DNA from: Methanohalobium sp046546175
GTDB lineage: Archaea > Halobacteriota > Methanosarcinia > Methanosarcinales > Methanosarcinaceae
DNA: 49,987 nucleotides
Direction of reading: 5' to 3'
Assembly: GCF_046546175.1 (NCBI RefSeq)
Contig: NZ_JBKGYF010000001.1
Coordinates: forward strand, 1 to 49,987
A program made the translations under genes and the position numbers. The notes under the pieces are model-generated. The model had not been told where the DNA came from, searched no databases, and saw only the letters and a list, made by a program, of their open reading frames with translations. Numbering within the stretch: position 1 is the stretch's first letter; each line of letters starts with the position of its first letter. Positions 7,663 through 16,635 of this stretch are shown one piece after another.

Positions 7663-9591
7663 ATGAAATACAGTCTTGGAATTGATGCTGGAGGGACATA
7701 TACCGATGCAGTTTTGATGAGAAATAATGATGGAGTCATTGTAAACTTTAACAAGTCACTGACGACTTACCCAGACCTTATCGAGGGTGTAAAAAATGCA
7801 ATCTATGGACTGGACCAATCCTATTTAAAGGATATATATATTGTTTCTGTATCTACCACACTGGCTACAAATACTGTGCTTGAAAGGACTGGGTATCCGG
7901 TAGGTCTGATACTAGTAGGTAAATATGAGGTACCTGAAGATTTGGATGTGGAATATTATGTTGTAGTAAACGGGGGTCATACTACAAGAGGAGATGAGTA
8001 TTCTGAACTGGACGAAAAAAAGGTTGCAGATTTTGTAAAAAGGGTAAAGGACAATGTTTCAGCATTTGCAGTATCATCATATTTTAGTGTAAGAAATCCA
8101 GACCATGAATTGCGGATAAAGCAAATCATACGGGACCTAACAGATTATCCGGTCGTATGCGGCCATGAACTGTCCCAGGACCTCGGAGTTTATGAGAGAG
8201 GAGTTACCGCATATTTGAATGCTCAATTATTACCTATTACTACCAGATTCATACAGTCCGTCAGGTTCGAAACCGAGAGAAGATTTATAAATGCAAAAAT
8301 GCGGATGTTAAAATGTGATGGTTCTATAGTTGGAATTAAAGAGGCACTTGAGAAACCAATAGAATTGATATTCTCAGGTCCCTCAGCCAGTCTCATGGGA
8401 GCATCATACCTGACTAACCTTGATAGCTGTGCAGTTATAGATATTGGTGGTACGAGTACAGATGTATCCCTTATGGAAAACGGACTTCCGGAACTAACAG
8501 AAACCGGTGCATTGGTTGGTGGCTGGCAGACCAAGGTCAGAGCACTTCGTATGGAAACCTCTGCTATGGGTGGAGATAGTCATGTCTGGGTAAAGAATCA
8601 GAAAATTCATATCGGTCCAAGAAGAGTAATCCCATTGTGTGTAGCTGCAGAAAAATATCCAGGTTTGGTGGATAAATTAAAAAAAGAGCGGATACCCTCC
8701 AATAAACAGTTAACCGAAAATATCCAGCCTACTATATTTTATATTAAAACAGAAGAAGAGCCTATACATCTTACTGAACCTGAGAGCATAATACTTGAAA
8801 AAATTAAAAACAACGAGCCTGCTTCCATTAATGACATTCTCCAGGAAACATCTACACCTGATATATTTTTAAACTCATTGACTCAAAAACGTCTAATTCA
8901 GGCGATTGGATTTACCCCTACTGATGCTCTTCATATACTTGGAGATTATGAAAGATGGAACATTAATGCAGCACATATAGGTGCAACTCTTCTGTCCCGA
9001 GTTGCAAACACACTCAACTATAAATTCTGCAGGTCTGTTAAAGACAAAGTAACACATACACTTGCTCTGAATGTCATATCATTTATCTTTAAAAATGTGC
9101 AAAAATCAGAAATCGATAAAATTCTTCATAATACTAATCTATCAAAATTCAAACTTCTTGTACCACTGGTTTTAATAGGAGCATCTGCAAGAGTTTATCA
9201 GAGCGATTTAAACAGTTTAATAGATGCTGATATCAGAGTACCAGAATTTGCAGAAGTTGGGAATGCTGTAGGAGCGGTAGCTGGTAAAGGCATCAAAAGA
9301 GTTTATATCCTCCTTAAATCCGTTTATAATTATGAAAATGATGAGGTAAGAACTATAGTCTTTTCACCAGGCAGAAGGGATGAATTTTCTGATTACGATG
9401 ATGCGCTCGATTTTGCAAGAAAAATTGGTCATGAATTAATATTTAATTATATGGATGATGCAGGATTGGATAAAAGTGGGGTTAAGATTGATATGAAACG
9501 GGAAGATATCACCATGGATGGTAGTGATAGGACACCTATTGAAACAAGCCTTGTTTTTGTGGGTGTATGGGATATTGAACATAAAAAATAA
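7663..9591 (+). CDS. Hydantoinase/oxoprolinase family protein (HyuA-type)
   Basis: A 642-residue member of the ATP-dependent hydantoinase A / 5-oxoprolinase family (ASKHA fold). The first phosphate loop is LGIDAGGTYTDAVL near the N-terminus and the second is VIDIGGTSTDVSLM near residue 267. FSGPSASLMGA is also typical. Family members hydrolyse cyclic amides using ATP, usually with a HyuB partner, which is absent here; methanogens often carry lone HyuA genes of unknown substrate. ATG 7663 follows AAGGGG. It has its own upstream region and ends 23 nt before the convergent DegT-like gene. Confidence 0.85.
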   Translation: MKYSLGIDAGGTYTDAVLMRNNDGVIVNFNKSLTTYPDLIEGVKNAIYGLDQSYLKDIYIVSVSTTLATNTVLERTGYPVGLILVGKYEVPEDLDVEYYVVVNGGHTTRGDEYSELDEKKVADFVKRVKDNVSAFAVSSYFSVRNPDHELRIKQIIRDLTDYPVVCGHELSQDLGVYERGVTAYLNAQLLPITTRFIQSVRFETERRFINAKMRMLKCDGSIVGIKEALEKPIELIFSGPSASLMGASYLTNLDSCAVIDIGGTSTDVSLMENGLPELTETGALVGGWQTKVRALRMETSAMGGDSHVWVKNQKIHIGPRRVIPLCVAAEKYPGLVDKLKKERIPSNKQLTENIQPTIFYIKTEEEPIHLTEPESIILEKIKNNEPASINDILQETSTPDIFLNSLTQKRLIQAIGFTPTDALHILGDYERWNINAAHIGATLLSRVANTLNYKFCRSVKDKVTHTLALNVISFIFKNVQKSEIDKILHNTNLSKFKLLVPLVLIGASARVYQSDLNSLIDADIRVPEFAEVGNAVGAVAGKGIKRVYILLKSVYNYENDEVRTIVFSPGRRDEFSDYDDALDFARKIGHELIFNYMDDAGLDKSGVKIDMKREDITMDGSDRTPIETSLVFVGVWDIEHKK

Positions 9592-9614
9592 TGAAAATGG
9601 GGTGTACTGGCATC

Positions 9615-10751
9615 TTATTTGACAGTATCCATCCTTATCTTCTGAATACTTGAGCATACTTTGCCTGCGATATTGGATGACATCTGTGACCATATAGGCA
9701 GGCTCAATACATTTTCTGATAATTCATCTGTTACCGGGAGGTCGATACTTGATTGTACATGTTCTGAATATGCCTTTAGCCTGTGTACCGGTGGATAATA
9801 ATGTTTTCTGGTTTCGATATTAAATTCTGATAATTTTTCAGCCAATTCATCTCTTGTCATACCGAACTCATCAGTATTGATTGAAATAGCAAATTCGTTG
9901 TACGCGCTTCTTGAATGGGTTGTTGTTTCCTGGAATGAAATGCCAGGTACGTTTTTCAAGACATTTCTATATTTAGTAACTACACCATTACGCGACCTGA
10001 TACCTTCTTCAATATTTTGCAGGGAGTACCTGACGAGTATGGCATTAAACTCGGACATTCTTGCATTAAATGCCGGGAACTGGGAACCCAGTTCGACTTC
10101 ATCGCCATAATTTCTGCCGGTTAACAGGTAATCCTTCAATTCCTCATCGTTTGTGGTAACTATACCGCCTTCCCCCGGAGAACTAGAAGTTGACGAATTC
10201 AAACTGAATATTTCAGCGTTTCCGAAGTTTCCTATATATTTGTTGTGATATTTTGATCCAAAGGCATGTGCAGCATCAAAATACAGTTTGAGATTGTTAT
10301 CATCTGCTATCTGCTGCAGTTTTTCAATGTCACACGGATTTCCAAAGATATGTGCACCACAGATTGCGGATGTATTTTCTGTTATGTTATCTTCAACTTT
10401 TTCAGGGTCGATGGTCCAGGTTTCAGGGTCTATATCTACAAATTTCAGTTTCAATCCGTTCCATAACACAGCATCTGCTGCAGAATGGAAATTAAACCCA
10501 GGTAAGATGATTTCTCCGCTCAAACCCAGACTTTTGATTGTTAACATCATCCCGGCAGTGGAACTTGATACTGCCACAGCGTGTTCTACCCCAAGATAGT
10601 CAGCAACAGCTTTTTCCAGCTCTTCTACATTTCTTGCATTGGTTGTTCTGCCGCTTTCCAGTATGTCAGATATTTCGGGTGCTATAGTTTCAAAATCAGG
10701 TACTAGTGATTTAGTAATCGGTATTGATTTGTAATAGATTTCTGCTGACAT
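9615..10751 (-). CDS. DegT/DnrJ/EryC1-family protein lacking the PLP lysine
   Basis: A fold-type I DegT/StrS sugar aminotransferase homologue of 378 residues. Conserved parts include SSSTAGMML, the PLP-ring Asp159 in FDAAHAFGS, GEGGIVTTND and NARMSEFNA. Where relatives have the Schiff-base lysine (FSFHATK...GEGG), this protein reads FSLNSSTSSSPGEGG, aligned without gaps, giving Thr188 in place of Lys. It therefore should not perform normal transamination. It may be a lysine-less dehydratase like ColD (which has His), a cofactor-free binding protein, or a non-enzymatic relic. Start ATG 10751 follows GGTGAT. Convergent with the hydantoinase gene. Confidence 0.85.
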   Translation of the reverse strand: MSAEIYYKSIPITKSLVPDFETIAPEISDILESGRTTNARNVEELEKAVADYLGVEHAVAVSSSTAGMMLTIKSLGLSGEIILPGFNFHSAADAVLWNGLKLKFVDIDPETWTIDPEKVEDNITENTSAICGAHIFGNPCDIEKLQQIADDNNLKLYFDAAHAFGSKYHNKYIGNFGNAEIFSLNSSTSSSPGEGGIVTTNDEELKDYLLTGRNYGDEVELGSQFPAFNARMSEFNAILVRYSLQNIEEGIRSRNGVVTKYRNVLKNVPGISFQETTTHSRSAYNEFAISINTDEFGMTRDELAEKLSEFNIETRKHYYPPVHRLKAYSEHVQSSIDLPVTDELSENVLSLPIWSQMSSNIAGKVCSSIQKIRMDTVK

Positions 10752-10902
10752 GGTATCACCTGTTAGATTTTTGCTTTAAAAACTTAATGTATTACCATAT
10801 ATTTCTGTGATTGAAAAATCTTGTTTTAGTTTAACAATAGGATATGCCTGACAACATTTTACATAAATTAAGAAAAAAATAAAGAAGTCCTTTGTATATT
10901 AA

Positions 10903-12144
10903 TTACTGGAATTTATCCATATAGTTATTGTATGCTCTGATATATTCAGCATGAGGCCAGATAAGTGGGATTGTAATGTATGCTAATCCATCCTGCCATT
11001 TGGGATGATTGCGGGTTTGTTCTATCATTTTTATTTTGCTGTCCCTCAGGATATTGGCGTTGGTATAGTCTTCAACCCAGAGTTCAAAACGCTGAATTGT
11101 GGATATATGTTCGGGCAACTGATAATCATGAGCCATATCCACTACCCATCCAAGATAATTTTCTGCCATGTCCTTTTCATTATTTTCTATATAATGATTT
11201 GCCAGTTCACAGGTGAAATGACACCAGGGTCCATAACCACCATTGTTCCGGTCCCAATGTCCAGGATAGCGGTTTAACCCACCTATTTCATCATCCCAGA
11301 GGTTCCTGTGGATTCGTTTAACAGTTGTCCGGGTTTTCATGTCATGGTCACTGATTAATTCAAAATAGGCTGGTGCATATTCGGCAGCATCAACATCAAT
11401 GACACTAGAAGCAAAGGCATCGTATGCGATTGGTTCACTGTTTTTATCCTTTACACGAATACATTTTATAAATGAACGTCTTCTGGGGCTGTACATACGG
11501 GTCAGGATCGCATTTTTGACCTTCTCTGCCTCGTTTTTCCATTTGTCCAGTTCTTTTTCATCAGTACCAATAGCTTCACCCATTTCAACAGCTGCAAATA
11601 TCCCTGCACAGCAGGCGGAGTTTGCATAGATTTCAAAACCGTGTTCATAGGCAGGATATTCATGGATGCTGTTTATTGTATGGATTAGATCCACTTCCTC
11701 GTTTTTGTTCATCAAAACAAATTCCACTGCTTTTCTGATGGTACTCCAGTGTTTTAACACAAAATCCCTGTCAGCCATCTCTTCAAAAAATGACCCTCCG
11801 GTTGCTTCAAAATATTTGCCCAATGTATAGAGCACCAGACCGGTTCCATCTATCTGTAAATCTTTGTAGCTGGCATCGTTTCCATCAATATCATATCTTT
11901 GTGAAAACTCTCCCAGCGGCTTTTGGGCATTAAGTATGAATTCCAGTCCCAATCTTGCCTGTTCCATTAAATCGGCGGAAATAGCACCAAGTATTGCTAT
12001 CGAGTGGTCTCTTGGATAGATGAATGGGTACCTTGTTCCAGGTGGGCTTGCATAGAATCCTCCTTTTTCATGCTGGTTTTGTTTTAGTATTTCTATACTG
12101 TTTTCGTATAATCTGTGGGCTACCATCCGGTTCAAAAGACTCAC
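10903..12144 (-). CDS. Glycoside hydrolase family 15-like (glucoamylase fold) protein
   Basis: A 413-residue (alpha/alpha)6-barrel protein related to GH15 glucoamylases and glucodextranases. It has YPFIYPRDHSIAILGA (GH15 substrate loop), GEFSQRYDIDGND and DLQIDGTGLVLYTLGKY near residues 95-110, and HWDRNNGGYGPWCH and YQLPEHIS in the distal half, where the catalytic glutamate is expected. It lacks the N-terminal beta domain of classical archaeal glucoamylases, so it is short. The GTG start overlaps the stop of the preceding gene (GTGA). In this group it may act on a glucosylated osmolyte or storage glucan; that is inference. Confidence 0.75.
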   Translation of the reverse strand: MSLLNRMVAHRLYENSIEILKQNQHEKGGFYASPPGTRYPFIYPRDHSIAILGAISADLMEQARLGLEFILNAQKPLGEFSQRYDIDGNDASYKDLQIDGTGLVLYTLGKYFEATGGSFFEEMADRDFVLKHWSTIRKAVEFVLMNKNEEVDLIHTINSIHEYPAYEHGFEIYANSACCAGIFAAVEMGEAIGTDEKELDKWKNEAEKVKNAILTRMYSPRRRSFIKCIRVKDKNSEPIAYDAFASSVIDVDAAEYAPAYFELISDHDMKTRTTVKRIHRNLWDDEIGGLNRYPGHWDRNNGGYGPWCHFTCELANHYIENNEKDMAENYLGWVVDMAHDYQLPEHISTIQRFELWVEDYTNANILRDSKIKMIEQTRNHPKWQDGLAYITIPLIWPHAEYIRAYNNYMDKFQ

Positions 12145-12677
12145 TCCGTATCAGCGGGTTCAATTTTAAACACACAATAGGCTTTTTCAAGGTACTTATC
12201 AACTTTTTCTTTGGTTAAATCTGCCCTTTTTATCGCATATTCATTGTATGCGATGCAATCAGAACCCTTCATGGGTGACCTGCAACCAAGGCTGAATATT
12301 TTAAATCCTGCCATTTCACCTCTTCTTTTTATATAGCTATAATGCAGGATGCCTAATATATTCGATAATGCAGGATAATCCCATGGTTTGTCAGAATTAT
12401 CCCTTTCCTTATCAGAGGCTTCGATTACTTTCTTAAATTGCACGGGCTGCTCTCCATAGATTTCAATATATTCTATCAATTCACCTCCAAAAGGGCAGAT
12501 GGGTAAATAAAGTATATTATCATCTCTTGCCCCTTCAAATCCTGCACCCTCAATTTCAGCTAGGTCTTTGCCGATATCTTCAAGCCATCGTAAGGTTTTT
12601 TCAGGGCCATCAAGGTCCACCATTTTTACCACACCGGTTAGAAGCGCTTTGGGTAGCATATTCTCAAGTCTTATCAT
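12141..12677 (-). CDS. Conserved archaeal protein of unknown function
   Basis: A 178-residue soluble protein I cannot assign. It has an N-terminal helical region (MIRLENMLPKALLTGVVKMV), a central ICPFGGELIEYI and a C-terminal LGCRSPMKGSDCIAYNEY; the three Cys in these two motifs may form a site. It overlaps the GH15-like gene by 4 nt and follows the HAD phosphatase gene by 47 nt, so it is probably in the same operon and may be linked to sugar or osmolyte metabolism. Confidence 0.6.
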   Translation of the reverse strand: MIRLENMLPKALLTGVVKMVDLDGPEKTLRWLEDIGKDLAEIEGAGFEGARDDNILYLPICPFGGELIEYIEIYGEQPVQFKKVIEASDKERDNSDKPWDYPALSNILGILHYSYIKRRGEMAGFKIFSLGCRSPMKGSDCIAYNEYAIKRADLTKEKVDKYLEKAYCVFKIEPADTE

Positions 12678-12724
12678 TATGTACTCTCCCCTACTTAATT
12701 GTATTAATTTGGTATTAAATATTG

Positions 12725-13543
12725 TTAATTCGTTTTATCAGATATCAAATTAATTATCGCCTGATTCCATCCTTCAGGTCCAATTCCTTCAATCTTATAT
12801 ATGTGGCTGTCAGTAATGGATTCGTCATGTTTGCCACCGGGTTTTTTAACTAGGTATGGTATATCTACAGATTGTAGCATTGGAAGGTCATTTAAACTAT
12901 CTCCGAGACCAACAGTTTGCAGGTCACTGAATTGTTTGCGATAGATGTCTGACAAAATTTTTACTGCTTTTCCTTTGTCATTATCACCTATAAGGTGCCA
13001 GTACCTTCCCCCTCTGGTATAATTCAGACCATGGGATTTTATAATATCTATTATCCTGTCTGCTACTTTTTCTTCTTGTCCTATAACTTTAAATGCTTCG
13101 TCATATTCCCGCATCTTTGCAAGCCGTGAAGATTCAATATCCAATCCTGTATCCTTGCTTACACCTTCATCATCAAGGTCTCCAAAACCTATGATATCAA
13201 CATCAACTAAACCCTTGATTTCTTCCAGAACCTGTCTTAATTTCGAATACCTTGTACCGAGTTCTATAACATTGTAATTTTCATGGATTGCTGTATAATC
13301 ATAATCCACGTCAAAATATCCCTTCGGTATAAAAACAGCTCCCCCGTTTTCGGATATAAACGGGTGTAAAATATCCAGTTTTTTAACATAAACCTCTATT
13401 TCAGATCTTGTTTTGCTTGTGCAGAATATAAGTGGTATATCATGTTTTTTTAAAAGCTTGAGTGCAGGTATTGCAGGTTCATAGGAATATGTATCGTGGT
13501 CGATGAGCGTACCGTCTAGGTCTGTGAATATGATATATTTCAT
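12725..13543 (-). CDS. Glucosyl/mannosyl-3-phosphoglycerate phosphatase (HAD-IIB)
   Basis: HAD superfamily IIB phosphatase of 272 residues, matching mannosyl-3-phosphoglycerate phosphatase. The nucleophile motif DLDGT is at 8-12, the second motif in FCTSKTR, and the acidic motif in GLGDSLNDLPML. This group makes mannosylglycerate or, in halotolerant methanogens such as Methanococcoides burtonii, glucosylglycerate from the phospho precursor, both compatible solutes. No partner synthase is in the window. It sits directly downstream of an MscS channel on the same strand, which supports an osmotic role. Glucosyl versus mannosyl cannot be told from sequence alone. Confidence 0.8.
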   Translation of the reverse strand: MKYIIFTDLDGTLIDHDTYSYEPAIPALKLLKKHDIPLIFCTSKTRSEIEVYVKKLDILHPFISENGGAVFIPKGYFDVDYDYTAIHENYNVIELGTRYSKLRQVLEEIKGLVDVDIIGFGDLDDEGVSKDTGLDIESSRLAKMREYDEAFKVIGQEEKVADRIIDIIKSHGLNYTRGGRYWHLIGDNDKGKAVKILSDIYRKQFSDLQTVGLGDSLNDLPMLQSVDIPYLVKKPGGKHDESITDSHIYKIEGIGPEGWNQAIINLISDKTN

Positions 13544-13560
13544 GTTTATTCCCTATATAA

Positions 13561-14448
13561 TTATTCATTTTCCTGCATAATATCTTTTTTGTAAACAATG
13601 GTACGGTATGGGAACGGTATCTCGATTCCTTCTGCATCAAACCTTTTCTTTATGGCTTCTCTTATTTCGCATCCGGTGGTGTAAGCAATATTCCTGCTGA
13701 TGATCCACACAAAAAGTCGTAAGTTCACAGCAAAATCACCACATTCGGTGACGTAAACTTCTATTCCTTCTCCTTTGCTGGTTTTAGGGTGGTATCTATT
13801 TAAGTCATCATATTTCATCACATTGGGATGTTTTTTTGCTTCTTCAATCATCAATGATTTGGCATAATCGATGTCGGAATCATAACTGATACCCATATCA
13901 ATTGGCCAGATTACTCTGGTATCTTCAATCGTCCAGTTGATTATTGACTGGTCACTGATTATATGGTTTGGTATAATGAGTCTGCGGTTGTCCCATGTAG
14001 CCACAACCGTATGCCCGAGCGTGATATCAGATACCTCGCCGTATTCGTTATTTATGGTGACACGGTCTCCCACTCTGAACGGTCTATACGCTGCAAGAGA
14101 AATTCCTGCGATAACGTTTGATAAGGTACTCTGGGCTGCCATACCGACGACTATTCCTGCAAATCCTGCACCTGCAAAAAGGGCAAGGGAAATGTCTCGG
14201 AGAGTTGGTACACTCAAAATGATTATTACAAGACCTGCAAAATAGATTAAAGCAACACAGATACGTCGGACAAGATTATAGATGGTTTCATCAACATCTA
14301 TTTTTTTACTTACAATATGAAAATAGGTTTTAAGTGCCCTGTCCACAACTTTTGCTATTATGTAACTTGCTATAATAACAGCAAATATGAATATAATACT
14401 TTGAAGGTTTTTCAACAACCAATCAGGGAAATAATTTTCTAGTACCAT
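13561..14448 (-). CDS. mscS: MscS family mechanosensitive ion channel
   Basis: A small-conductance mechanosensitive channel, 295 residues, in the cytoplasmic membrane; it releases ions and solutes on hypo-osmotic shock. Three N-terminal membrane helices (about 13-33, 58-80, 85-110) precede the Gly/Ala-rich pore helix GAGFAGIVVGMAAQSTLSNV and the beta domain PFRVGDRVTINNEYGEV, with an alpha/beta C-terminal domain. Length is typical of the short MscS type. It leads the minus-strand run into the phosphoglycerate-sugar phosphatase gene (17 nt gap), consistent with an osmoregulatory unit. Confidence 0.88.
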   Translation of the reverse strand: MVLENYFPDWLLKNLQSIIFIFAVIIASYIIAKVVDRALKTYFHIVSKKIDVDETIYNLVRRICVALIYFAGLVIIILSVPTLRDISLALFAGAGFAGIVVGMAAQSTLSNVIAGISLAAYRPFRVGDRVTINNEYGEVSDITLGHTVVATWDNRRLIIPNHIISDQSIINWTIEDTRVIWPIDMGISYDSDIDYAKSLMIEEAKKHPNVMKYDDLNRYHPKTSKGEGIEVYVTECGDFAVNLRLFVWIISRNIAYTTGCEIREAIKKRFDAEGIEIPFPYRTIVYKKDIMQENE

Positions 14449-14648
14449 TTTTCTCCATGTTACAGATTATATAAATTATCAATTTTAGATTAACATAATT
14501 ATTATTTATATTTTATAGGTTGTTTTATGTTGTTGCTCAATTAAGACACAGATAGAAGATAAAAATGAAATTCGAAATATTAATCAATTTATCTGGTTGA
14601 TATTAAACCTTCATAAACAGGATAAGACGAAGCAAACTGCAAGAATAG

Positions 14649-14722
14649 AGCCCCGGGCGAGATTCGAACTCGCGACCTAGTGATTACAAATCACTCGCTC
14701 CTCCGGGCTGAGCTACCGAGGC
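14649..14722 (-). tRNA. tRNA-Thr, anticodon TGT
   Basis: A full cloverleaf on the minus strand. The acceptor stem is GCCTCGG/CCGGGGC with one G-U pair, the D stem GCTC/GAGC, and the anticodon stem AGTGA/TCACT with loop TTTGTAA (anticodon TGT, reads ACA). The T arm is GCGAG-TTCGAAT-CTCGC and the discriminator is T. CCA is not encoded and there is no intron. A TATA-like run lies just upstream on the minus strand. Confidence 0.95.
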
Positions 14723-14805
14723 ATATATTTTTATTGAAGCGAACTATCATACAGACAATCATTACAGATAAATGTTATGGATGAATCGAAACAAACTTGA
14801 GAAAT

Positions 14806-15357
14806 ATGTGGCAGGAAATATCCCGAATAGGTAAGAAACTTGTAGAGCACGGGCTGGTGGAGTCTCATTTTGGAAACATCAGTGTCCGTGTCGGTAGCAA
14901 GATGCTGATTACAAGAAGCGGTTGTCCGCTGGATGAGGTAACAGAAAGTAATGTGGTAGAAATTGATGTTGATAATCCCTGCAGTATGGACATAATCGCA
15001 TCATCTGAATCAATTGTTCATCGAGAGATCTACAAAAAAACATCCGCACTCGCAATAATCCATGCACACTGTATTTTTGCGGTTACACAATCATTGCTTG
15101 TTGATACAGGCTCAATAGTACCGGTTGACAGTGAGGGTAAATATTTTCTTGGTGAGATACCTGTTGTAAAAGGTGATATCGGTACCCAGGAACTTGCTTA
15201 TAACACTGCGCAGGCACTTGGTAAGTTCAAAGGATTAATCGTCTACAGCCACGGAACCTTTGCAACAGGGAAAATTCTGGATGATGCCTATGTAACAACA
15301 ACCCAGATAGAACATTCCTGTAAAATTAAATACTGGTATGATATGGCTAAAAAATAA
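14806..15357 (+). CDS. Class II aldolase (fuculose-1-phosphate aldolase-like)
   Basis: A zinc-dependent class II aldolase/adducin-family enzyme of about 183 residues. Features are VESHFGNISVRV (phosphate loop), SESIVHREIY with the catalytic Glu, HAHC (Zn His pair) and SHGTFATG with the third His. Methanogen homologues act as L-fuculose-1-phosphate aldolase, making lactaldehyde for F420 synthesis; cofE in this window is consistent with that pathway. A TTG at 14797 is in frame but neither start has a strong RBS; I prefer ATG 14806. Confidence 0.8.
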   Translation: MWQEISRIGKKLVEHGLVESHFGNISVRVGSKMLITRSGCPLDEVTESNVVEIDVDNPCSMDIIASSESIVHREIYKKTSALAIIHAHCIFAVTQSLLVDTGSIVPVDSEGKYFLGEIPVVKGDIGTQELAYNTAQALGKFKGLIVYSHGTFATGKILDDAYVTTTQIEHSCKIKYWYDMAKK

Positions 15358-15424
15358 ACAATTGAATTTAAATATTTATTTTCAATAGTATCCAGCAATA
15401 ACCAATTTGTATATGTGACTACTG

Positions 15425-16033
15425 ATGACATCCGATTCACTGAGACCATTGGCTTCAAAGTTTATAGAACCAGTTGCAAGAGCGGCATCAAGTACAGGTT
15501 TGTCACCCAACACTGTATCATTTTTATCACTTATACTTGCGGTAATCGCAGGAGTATTCTTTTATTATTCCTATGCAAACCCGATATATGTATTGATAGC
15601 CGGATTGTTTGTGGCTTTTAATTCAATCCTTGACGCCATGGACGGAATTATGGCAAGATATATGCAAACCGATAGTTTAAAAGGGGATTTTCTGGACCAT
15701 GTTATTGACCGGTATTCTGATATAGTTATAATCTGCAGTATATTTCTGGCAGGTCATATTCACTGGCAGATAGGGTTGGTTGCAATCATTGGAGTGTTAT
15801 TGACAAGTTATCTTGGTACCCAGGCACAGGCGTTGGATATAGGCAGGTATTACGGCGGGATTATGGGCAGAGCAGACAGACTTGTTTTAATTATTGCCGG
15901 TTCACTGTTATATTTTGCGTATCCATCTCTTATCTATGGATTTTCATTACTTGGATGGGTGATTATGGTGATTGCTGTAGCAAGTCATATTACTGCTATT
16001 CAGAGAATATACCATATCTGGAAACAACTATGA
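15425..16033 (+). CDS. Archaetidylinositol phosphate synthase (CDP-alcohol transferase)
   Basis: A membrane CDP-alcohol phosphatidyltransferase, 202 residues with about five to six helices. The complete active-site motif D70xxD73G74xxA77R78x8G87x3D91x3D95 is present. In archaea this type joins CDP-archaeol and inositol-3-phosphate to make archaetidylinositol phosphate. A TATA-like TTTAAATA at about 15367 lies at a suitable distance. Substrate choice between inositol phosphate and serine or glycerol phosphate is inferred from similarity of the motif context (MDGIMARYMQTDSLKG). Confidence 0.83.
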   Translation: MTSDSLRPLASKFIEPVARAASSTGLSPNTVSFLSLILAVIAGVFFYYSYANPIYVLIAGLFVAFNSILDAMDGIMARYMQTDSLKGDFLDHVIDRYSDIVIICSIFLAGHIHWQIGLVAIIGVLLTSYLGTQAQALDIGRYYGGIMGRADRLVLIIAGSLLYFAYPSLIYGFSLLGWVIMVIAVASHITAIQRIYHIWKQL

Positions 16034-16115
16034 TTTGTTGTCAATTTATAAAAACGCCTGTTAGAAGTTAATTATCGGTTAATTTAATGTAGCACAATCA
16101 TCAATCTTATATTAT

Positions 16116-16559
16116 ATGTCTCATCATGGCAATCAAAGGTATGAGTTTCTGGAACATACGGCAGATGCACAATTCAGGGCATATGGAAATACTCTGGAAG
16201 AGGCTTTTGAAAATGCAGCACTTGCAATGTTTAATGTAATGGTCAATACAGGTAATGTCTCTGATATAATATCAGAATCAATAGATATAGAGTCTCCAGA
16301 TCTGGATACTTTACTGGTTGACTGGTTATCTGAATTATTGTATTTGTTTGATGTGAATCAGGTAGTTTATTCAAAATTTGATGTAGATTCGATTAAAAAA
16401 CAGGGGAACAAGTACCTGTTATCAGCCCGGATTTTTGGGGAAATTTTGGACCTGGAAAAACATGAAGTTGATACTGAAGTAAAAGCAGTTACCTACAATC
16501 AATTGGAAGTCAAAGAAGGTCCCAATGGATGGACTTTACAGGTATTAGTGGATATCTAA
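16116..16559 (+). CDS. Archease, RtcB cofactor
   Basis: A 147-residue archease (DUF101). It has FLEHTADAQFRAYG at the N-terminus, including the metal-binding HTAD, SPDLDTLLVDWLSELLYLFD in the centre, and a C-terminal VLVDI with the terminal Asp. Archease helps RtcB guanylate its active-site histidine and makes RNA ligation multi-turnover. It lies 76 nt upstream of rtcB on the same strand, the classic arrangement for tRNA-intron splicing ligation. Confidence 0.92.
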   Translation: MSHHGNQRYEFLEHTADAQFRAYGNTLEEAFENAALAMFNVMVNTGNVSDIISESIDIESPDLDTLLVDWLSELLYLFDVNQVVYSKFDVDSIKKQGNKYLLSARIFGEILDLEKHEVDTEVKAVTYNQLEVKEGPNGWTLQVLVDI

Positions 16560-16635
16560 TCACGATCAATGAGGATATAGGTTATTATTGGATTTTGTCT
16601 GAATAACAATTTTTAATATTTCTGGGGCGGTACAA

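Noticed and set aside
16560..16635. ATGAGGA...CTGA in the archease-rtcB gap as a C/D RNA
   Set aside because: Box C has two mismatches, only one box pair is present and no terminal stem forms.
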